Part shown: positions 45,809-49,904 of the stretch, one piece after another | Numbering within the stretch: the stretch's first letter is position 1 | Layout: every line of letters starts with the position of its first letter | IMG/VR virus record: IMGVR_UViG_3300046674_000267 | Location: 1-49,904 of that record | Source: a virus | DNA: 49,904 nt | Strand: one strand, 5' to 3' | The notes under the pieces: generated by a model | What the model was told of the DNA's origin: nothing | Databases searched by the model: none | What the model saw: only the letters and a program-made list of their open reading frames with translations | Translations under genes and position numbers: made by a program

Positions 45809-45851
45809 TTTCTCTCTCCGGTTGGTGCGCTTCGTTCAGCGCATGAGATGA

Positions 45852-45880
45852 ATACTACCGGCGAGAGATAGAACAGTCAA
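45852..45880 (-). promoter_or_regulatory. Leftward promoter overlapping 26-bp palindromic site
   Basis: Minus strand: TTGACT, 17 bp, TAGTAT. The 26-bp site at 45872-45897 is identical to that at 44211-44236. Confidence 0.8.
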
Positions 45881-45895
45881 CAAGTATTTTCGCTG

Positions 45896-46183
45896 TTAGT
45901 TCAACATTTGCCCGGTGCGCCGATCCCAACGCTGAATCTTGTAGATTCGGTTGCAGTCGTCGCCGGTGCAAATGCCGGGAATGCTCTGAATGCGCTTCGA
46001 CGCATAGCGCTCGTTCGCTGCGGAAATTTCCCGGTCTTGCTTCTCCTGCGCGATGTTGCGGCAAGCGCGCTGCCCGCCCGACCAAATGACGCCATCGGGG
46101 CATTTCTCGTCAGGCGGCGCAAGAATGTATGCCTGCGCGCTGATCGATGCGAAGGCGAGTGCTGCGGCGATTATCGTTTTCAT
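45896..46183 (-). CDS. Secreted small protein (95 aa)
   Basis: The signal peptide MKTIIAAALAFASISAQA is followed by a mature domain with four Cys (EKCPDGVIWSGGQRACRNIA and GICTGDDCNRIYKI). Probably periplasmic with disulphides. Its stop lies within the conserved operator block. Role unknown. Confidence 0.7.
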   Translation of the reverse strand: MKTIIAAALAFASISAQAYILAPPDEKCPDGVIWSGGQRACRNIAQEKQDREISAANERYASKRIQSIPGICTGDDCNRIYKIQRWDRRTGQMLN

Positions 46184-46237
46184 GGTCTCTCTCGTGATGC
46201 CCTGTCGGGCGTGGATTCGATTCTAGGAGAATTGCTG

Positions 46238-46363
46238 ATGCTTCGAAAGCTCGCCGCTCTGCTCGTAGCCGCGGCTGTTGCCCTGGTGCAAATCAACGCC
46301 CGACACGCAAAACGGCCCGCCAGCCGGACGGATGACGAGCACATGACGCAGAGTATCGGTTAG
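46238..46363 (+). CDS. Small secreted/membrane peptide (41 aa)
   Basis: ATG 46238 has AGGAGAA upstream. N-terminal hydrophobic segment (LRKLAALLVAAAVALVQINA), then a polar tail. Convergent with the DUF1289 gene by 4 bp. It resembles an inner-membrane peptide or a short signal-bearing product. Confidence 0.5.
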   Translation: MLRKLAALLVAAAVALVQINARHAKRPASRTDDEHMTQSIG

Positions 46364-46530
46364 CTATCGCGAGCGGCAAGACGCGCCCATACCGCGCGCT
46401 TTGTCTCGTCGCTCAGTTGCACCCAGGTCTGAACTTCCTCGGCAGTGCGCCCGCAACCCTTGCACACTGCGTCGAAGAGAGTCGAGCACACGCCGATGCA
46501 CGGCGAGTCGGTCAGTTCGTGGAGATTCAT
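46360..46530 (-). CDS. DUF1289-family protein (56 aa)
   Basis: ATG 46530. The product has DSPCIGVCSTLFDAVCKGCG, then RTAEEVQTWVQLSDETKRAV, a close match to the Cys-rich DUF1289 pattern (SPCIGVC, CxGCxRT, W, S-x-E-K-R). Four conserved Cys likely bind metal. The family is small, widespread and uncharacterised. Confidence 0.85.
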   Translation of the reverse strand: MNLHELTDSPCIGVCSTLFDAVCKGCGRTAEEVQTWVQLSDETKRAVWARLAARDS

Positions 46531-46811
46531 GCGCCGAATGCCTCGCGAGCGGCTTTCCAGCGCTGGCCGGGCGTCGATGCCGGCGTTGCTGCTGCCGCTT
46601 CCTCCGCGCGCATCGCCTTCCAGCGTTCGAGCGAATCAATCGCCTCTTGCACGTCTTTTTCGAGGCTCTTGTGCTGCCGACCGCCAGCGAACGCGATTTT
46701 CTTGAACGCGTGTTGCAGACACGGATCGGTGATGTTCAGGATCAGGATCAGGCGATACGCGTCGACGTGATCGAACGGGCACGGCTTAAAATAGTGGTTG
46801 TGTGCGGTCAT
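46527..46811 (-). CDS. Conserved phage protein (94 aa)
   Basis: The product starts TAHNHYFKPCPFDHVDAYRL and has DPCLQHAFKKIAFAGGRQHK and DVQEAIDSLERWKAM, a pattern seen in proteins of many Burkholderia-type and Pseudomonas-type phages. Unknown function. Confidence 0.75.
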   Translation of the reverse strand: MTAHNHYFKPCPFDHVDAYRLILILNITDPCLQHAFKKIAFAGGRQHKSLEKDVQEAIDSLERWKAMRAEEAAAATPASTPGQRWKAAREAFGA

Positions 46812-47077
46812 TTCTGTTCCGTTGCGGGAATGGGGGCGGCGACGAGATGAATATTCAGAACGCCTTCTGTGTCAAACCAAACTCTGTTGATCAACGCTTC
46901 GGTTTCCCCATGCAATCGAACCGATGGAATTGACCGAGCCTCCTGCCCGCTCACAGTGCGGCGTGCTGCTTGAGCGTCGATGTGCTGCATGACCCGCTGC
47001 GCAATTTCATATTCCATGAACAGCCCGAATTCGTTGCCGATCGCGTCGCGCAAATCTTGTACTCGTGCGTCTTTCAT
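46808..47077 (-). CDS. Hypothetical protein (89 aa)
   Basis: The product has LRDAIGNEFGLFMEYEIAQR, an amphipathic helix, and IHLVAAPIPATEQK at the end. 4-bp overlaps with both neighbours place it in the operon. Confidence 0.62.
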   Translation of the reverse strand: MKDARVQDLRDAIGNEFGLFMEYEIAQRVMQHIDAQAARRTVSGQEARSIPSVRLHGETEALINRVWFDTEGVLNIHLVAAPIPATEQK

Positions 47078-47727
47078 TTCTTCCCCTTGTCAGCGGCTAG
47101 GATTGCGCGGGCGAACGGCAGTATGTGACCCGGCTCCGCGTCTCCGGGTTCTTCGGTGTAGTGGTCTTGGAAAATCTCGATAATCTGTTCATCCGTCAGC
47201 GCCGCATCCTTTTCGGCGTCCGCACGCTCAGGCGTAGGGGCTGCGGCTTCACCAAGAATGGTGCGAACTCGTCTTACTGTTTCGAGGCAGACTTTATCGA
47301 ATCCATCGTTGGCGACGTCGATCAGCACGCCCTCAAGTTCGTAGCCGAGCATTCTCAAATCCGGCTGCGCCTCACGCGGTGCAGGAACCGGAACAAAGTC
47401 CTCCATAGCGTCGATCATTCCGGAACCATAAGACGCACGCGGGGCGATAGGGGCGGCGAATACCGTGCGCTTCTCAAAAAGCCACGGATGCAAGCTGTCG
47501 AATGCGCATTTGGAGTAATCCCGAAACCTGCCTTCCTCTTCCTGAAGGCTTCTCGCTTGATAGATTGGCTCGCGCTCGTCCGCAATATGGTTGTCTTTCA
47601 TCACGAACCGTCCGCCAGCGACAGCCGCTGCGTGTTCAGCGCGGCACTCGGGCGAATGGTTCGCGTCCGTCGCACCGCAATTCATGCCAGTGCAGCGAGG
47701 TAATAAAAAATGGTCATCGGTGTGCAT
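47074..47727 (-). CDS. Phage accessory protein, paralogue of the gene at window start
   Basis: The 217-residue product has an N-terminal Cys/His-rich start (CTGMNCGATDANHSPECRAE), a middle domain, and a C-terminal domain beginning APREAQPDLRMLGYELEGVL that is identical at DNA level to the gene at 1-499 over 127 bp. The remainder (LTDEQIIEIFQDHYTEEPGD) is a common phage motif. It is the first gene below the promoter at 47779-47807. Confidence 0.78.
   Translation of the reverse strand: MHTDDHFLLPRCTGMNCGATDANHSPECRAEHAAAVAGGRFVMKDNHIADEREPIYQARSLQEEEGRFRDYSKCAFDSLHPWLFEKRTVFAAPIAPRASYGSGMIDAMEDFVPVPAPREAQPDLRMLGYELEGVLIDVANDGFDKVCLETVRRVRTILGEAAAPTPERADAEKDAALTDEQIIEIFQDHYTEEPGDAEPGHILPFARAILAADKGKK
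47256..47382. repeat. Exact 127-bp direct repeat, copy 2
   Basis: Identical to bases 1-127 of the window, inside the C-terminal coding part of the gene at 47074-47727. Confidence 0.95.
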
Positions 47728-47778
47728 TTTCGGTTCCTTCCGGTTGGTTGTTATTCGAATGATCCTGCTATGGGAGTA

Positions 47779-47807
47779 ATACTACATCCACAGTATCACT
47801 TGTGCAA
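47779..47807 (-). promoter_or_regulatory. Leftward promoter
   Basis: Minus strand: TTGCAC, 17 bp, TAGTAT. It drives the operon at 47727 leftward. Confidence 0.7.
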
Positions 47808-47818
47808 GCGGAAAATTG

Positions 47819-48187
47819 CTATCTGCGAACGGTCATGCATAACTCTTGATGACGCTTGTTCGTCGCTTCATATCCGATCAGGTCAGCTTGCATCCATGCG
47901 GGTGTTTCGCCGCGCGTCGTCTTGCGGTCGATGGCATCCCGGAGAGCCTCGCCTTCGAGCAGGGTATAGCGGACGCGCGAATCGTTTTTCGTGCGGTTCT
48001 CGCGCCACACGATTCCGCGGTCGACGAGAGAGTGGAGGGTATCGCGCACAGAAGCGCGCGGACGATCGGCGAGCAGGGCCATCACCTGGTCTTGCGTGTA
48101 CTCGCGATTCTCTTCCATCGCAGCGATCAGCTCGTCATGCGATACGGTTTCCGGCTGGCGGTTGGCGACGAAGGCGATGTTTTTCAT
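47819..48187 (-). CDS. Winged-helix regulator-like protein (122 aa)
   Basis: The product has SHDELIAAMEENREYTQDQV and RASVRDTLHSLVDRGIVWRE, a winged helix with the wing NDSRVRYTLL. It is the last gene of the second recombination module, coupled to the Ref-like gene. Confidence 0.68.
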   Translation of the reverse strand: MKNIAFVANRQPETVSHDELIAAMEENREYTQDQVMALLADRPRASVRDTLHSLVDRGIVWRENRTKNDSRVRYTLLEGEALRDAIDRKTTRGETPAWMQADLIGYEATNKRHQELCMTVRR

Positions 48188-48477
48188 GAGTGGAGTCGAT
48201 CGAGTGTTGCGTTAAGCAGATCCAGTTCCGTGCACTTCAAGATGCGCAGATACGTCTGATCGCCGTGAATGCCGTTCGGACCTTGATGGCAATCGTCATG
48301 GCAAAGGGGCAGCACGAGGAAGTTACCGGCCCGCTGCGCGCCACCTTGGCCCGTTCTGATGTGATGGACGTCGGTCTTGCTCTCCTGGCGACGGTCGAGC
48401 AGGTAGCAGCAGATACACGACATGCCGGCGACGCGGCCCATGTAGTCGCTTTCGCGCTTCGTGGCTCGCCGCTTCAT
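48184..48477 (-). CDS. HNH nuclease, P1 Ref-like (copy 2)
   Basis: ATG 48477; 97 residues. SDYMGRVAGMSCICCYLLDR, TDVHHIRTGQGG, LPLCHDDCHQGPNGIHGDQ match the Cys/His spacing of the copy at 30715-31050 and of P1 Ref. It ends with a LLNATLDRLHS helix. Confidence 0.7.
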   Translation of the reverse strand: MKRRATKRESDYMGRVAGMSCICCYLLDRRQESKTDVHHIRTGQGGAQRAGNFLVLPLCHDDCHQGPNGIHGDQTYLRILKCTELDLLNATLDRLHS

Positions 48478-48869
48478 GCGCTCGCCCGGATTAACTGCGC
48501 GAACGGATTGCCCTGCATCGATTTCGCCCAGCGCCGCGCCTTCTCGATGGCCTTGTTCTTCTCGTAGTGGCGAGCATGTCGCAACTTGGCGCATGTCCGC
48601 TTCGACGGCTTCGGCTTATCCTTGCCTTCGCCAGCCTTCCAGATCGCCATGACGCGGCCGCGATCATTGATCTTGTGATGCCAGCCAGCGATGTGGATCA
48701 GCCCGTCGGCGTGCATCGCGCGCATTGCCCTGCGCACGGTATCCTGGTGGAGCCCCATCACGTCGGCAAGGTCGATTCCCGTCATGCCTTTTTGCAGCAG
48801 ATCCAGCATCACGCGCCAGTTGTCATAGCGCTTCGATTCGGGGTTGAGACTGCATCCTGTGTTGCTCAT
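48474..48869 (-). CDS. HTH protein of second recombination module
   Basis: ATG 48869; 131 residues. LLQKGMTGIDLADVMGLHQD, TVRRAMRAMHADGLIHIAGW is a winged HTH; the tail is basic and helical and ends NPFAQLIRASA, as in the copy at 31837-32355. Coupled to NinB by ATGA. Confidence 0.7.
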   Translation of the reverse strand: MSNTGCSLNPESKRYDNWRVMLDLLQKGMTGIDLADVMGLHQDTVRRAMRAMHADGLIHIAGWHHKINDRGRVMAIWKAGEGKDKPKPSKRTCAKLRHARHYEKNKAIEKARRWAKSMQGNPFAQLIRASA

Positions 48870-49282
48870 GCTGCCAATTCCTCCATGCCTGGATCTGCTG
48901 CGATCCGAATGTCGTTGTCTGCCGCCCAAGAAAGCGTGTACTCGAGCAAACTGTTCAAGCGTTTAACGCCCATCTGCGCCGTGCTCTCTCTGATGTTGAC
49001 CCACTCTCCTTCGAGCCCCGGAACCATGTCAGCGCCGATTCCGGTAGCGACCGCATGCGCAGATACCAGCAGCGTTTTCCATTGGATGGCCGTCAGGCGC
49101 CGGCCGTGAAACTCGGCTTGCTTCGCGATCTGCGAGAACAGGCTGTGCAGCATCGCGTTCTGGCGCACGGTGCGCGTAGGCTCCTGGAGCACGAGAACAT
49201 GGCCGTCGGGGCGGCTGTGTACCGCGTCGGCTGCCATGCGGCGATTTGCGCGATTGAGGAAGATCGTGGTCTTGTCGCTCAT
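48866..49282 (-). CDS. NinB-like recombination protein (copy 2)
   Basis: ATG 49282; 138 residues. PTRTVRQNAMLHSLFSQIAK, EFHGRRLTAIQWKTLLVSAH, GADMVPGLEGEWVNIRESTA give an unmistakable NinB. It is diverged at protein level from the first copy, so not a recent duplication. Confidence 0.9.
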   Translation of the reverse strand: MSDKTTIFLNRANRRMAADAVHSRPDGHVLVLQEPTRTVRQNAMLHSLFSQIAKQAEFHGRRLTAIQWKTLLVSAHAVATGIGADMVPGLEGEWVNIRESTAQMGVKRLNSLLEYTLSWAADNDIRIAADPGMEELAA

Positions 49283-49656
49283 GACGCCATCACCATGACT
49301 GTGCATTCGCCACCTTTGACGATCGGTCCGCGCTTCACATGCAGTTCGTCGATCTGCTCGTCGTCATCGAATAGGCCGGCGTGTTCCAGCGCGTCGTTCA
49401 GCGCCTTCAGACGGTTGTCGAGGTCTGCTGCACGTCTATCGCGCATCGACAGCTTGACGGCCATGAACAGGCGCGCAGAGCCGAATTTGATAGCGTTGTG
49501 TTCGGCGACGATCTCGGCAACCTTCTGGCGAAAGTCTTTGCCTTCCTGGCTGATGTACATGCCCTTGGGTGACTTCCTCCAATACGAATTGACGGAGGGC
49601 GGCAGGGGCAGCGTCAGAAACTGCGCGAGCCCGGATAATTCGTTTTGGCCTGTCAT
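49279..49656 (-). CDS. rusA: RusA-family Holliday junction resolvase
   Basis: The 125-residue product has FLTLPLPPSVNSYWRKSPKG and a DLDNRLKALNDALEHAGLFD segment that carries the catalytic Asp residues, with a further Asp at DEQIDEL. It resolves branched DNA. Its place in the module matches that of the VRR-NUC gene in the first module. Confidence 0.92.
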   Translation of the reverse strand: MTGQNELSGLAQFLTLPLPPSVNSYWRKSPKGMYISQEGKDFRQKVAEIVAEHNAIKFGSARLFMAVKLSMRDRRAADLDNRLKALNDALEHAGLFDDDEQIDELHVKRGPIVKGGECTVMVMAS

Positions 49657-49829
49657 GCTTTTTTATCGCTTTTTATGTATTTCCAGATTTCCGCTTTCGC
49701 CGTCTCGGCCGCGGCATCACCGGCCTTCGATCTCACGCGCTCGACGATCGCGCTGGCCTTTCCGTACTGGCCGCGTCGACCGTCTCGCACTGCCTCCATG
49801 AACGACGCCAGGCATTCGGCGGCCTTCAT
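49653..49829 (-). CDS. Small conserved protein of recombination module (copy 2)
   Basis: ATG 49829; 58 residues (FMEAVRDGRRGQYGKASAIV, ERVRSKAGDAAAETAKAEIW). It aligns with the protein at 33143-33328 through GRxGxxxKAxAxVERxR and again overlaps the resolvase start by 4 bp. Confidence 0.78.
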   Translation of the reverse strand: MKAAECLASFMEAVRDGRRGQYGKASAIVERVRSKAGDAAAETAKAEIWKYIKSDKKA

Positions 49830-49830
49830 G

Positions 49831-49904
49831 TCAGCACCAGCAGATGCGCGAGTAGTCCACCGTCCTGCGGATCACGTAGTGGCGCAGCAGGGGAGCGAGC
49901 CACG
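49831..49904 (-). CDS. C-terminal end of a gene cut by window edge
   Basis: The frame ending at TGA 49831-49833 reads WLAPLLRHYVIRRTVDYSRI then CWC. Almost all its codons end in G or C, unlike the other open frame. Start and family unknown. Confidence 0.6.
   Translation of the reverse strand, partial: WLAPLLRHYVIRRTVDYSRICWC

Noticed and set aside
1-49904. CRISPR array
   Set aside because: No set of regularly spaced identical repeats of 24-40 bp was found; the in-gene repeats at 24370-25385 are coding and degenerate.
1-49904. Integrase, transposase or insertion sequence
   Set aside because: No DDE, tyrosine or serine recombinase motif was seen in any credible gene, and no terminal inverted repeats with target duplications.

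Overview
The window is a high-GC contig of a temperate, contractile-tailed (myovirus-type) bacteriophage, most likely from a Burkholderia-type betaproteobacterium. The host guess rests on codon use, on the style of the GC-rich GCCCGC...GCGGGC-T(n) terminators, and on a morphogenesis block whose gene order resembles small Burkholderia myophages; it is inference. No integrase, transposase or excisionase is recognisable. Instead the phage carries a plasmid maintenance block: ParA, a ribbon-helix-helix partner, an array of 8-bp boxes that looks like a centromere/operator, and a RepL-like replication initiator. I read the element as a phage-plasmid.

Layout: (a) 1-820, leftward end of an accessory/early operon; the first gene is cut by the window edge. 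(b) 896-20811, rightward morphogenesis operon: TerS-like, TerL, portal, scaffold, major capsid, head-tail connectors, sheath, tube, a G/GT chaperone pair with an A-AAA-AAC frameshift site, tape measure, baseplate hub, spike, wedges, gpI, tail fibre and fibre-assembly protein. Intrinsic terminators punctuate it, and one small membrane-protein gene lies antisense between the tail completion and tape-measure genes. (c) 20816-26374, lysis genes (membrane protein, GH19 endolysin, holin candidate, Rz with nested Rz1) mixed with two HNH genes and a surface-protein module rich in Ala/Ser/Gly repeats. (d) 26377-28645, plasmid partition and replication block. (e) 28794-40652, long leftward early operon: SpoT-like HD hydrolase, R67-type (DfrB-like) dihydrofolate reductase, HNH protein, Ref-like nuclease, cytosine methyltransferase-like protein, NinB, VRR-NUC nuclease, DEDD exonuclease, dUTPase, SSB, ERF recombinase, winged-helix proteins and replication genes. 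(f) 40653-42105, switch region with a repressor-like gene and a 482-bp gene-free stretch that probably makes a small RNA. (g) 42106-47818, short divergent accessory operons of very small genes and one tRNA-Cys gene. (h) 47819-49904, a second, diverged NinB/HTH/Ref module, this time with RusA.

The leftward operons are driven by a family of strong sigma70-type promoters (TTGAC, 16-18 bp, TATGAT or TAGTAT). Three of them overlap a common 26-bp palindromic site, which suggests coordinated repression in the lysogen. The rightward late operon and the leftward early operon diverge from around 820-896, and the plasmid block sits between late and early genes.

Most of the larger antisense reading frames are shadows of GC-rich genes and are left out. 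The contig looks incomplete: both ends cut genes, and its first 127 bases recur exactly at 47256-47382.
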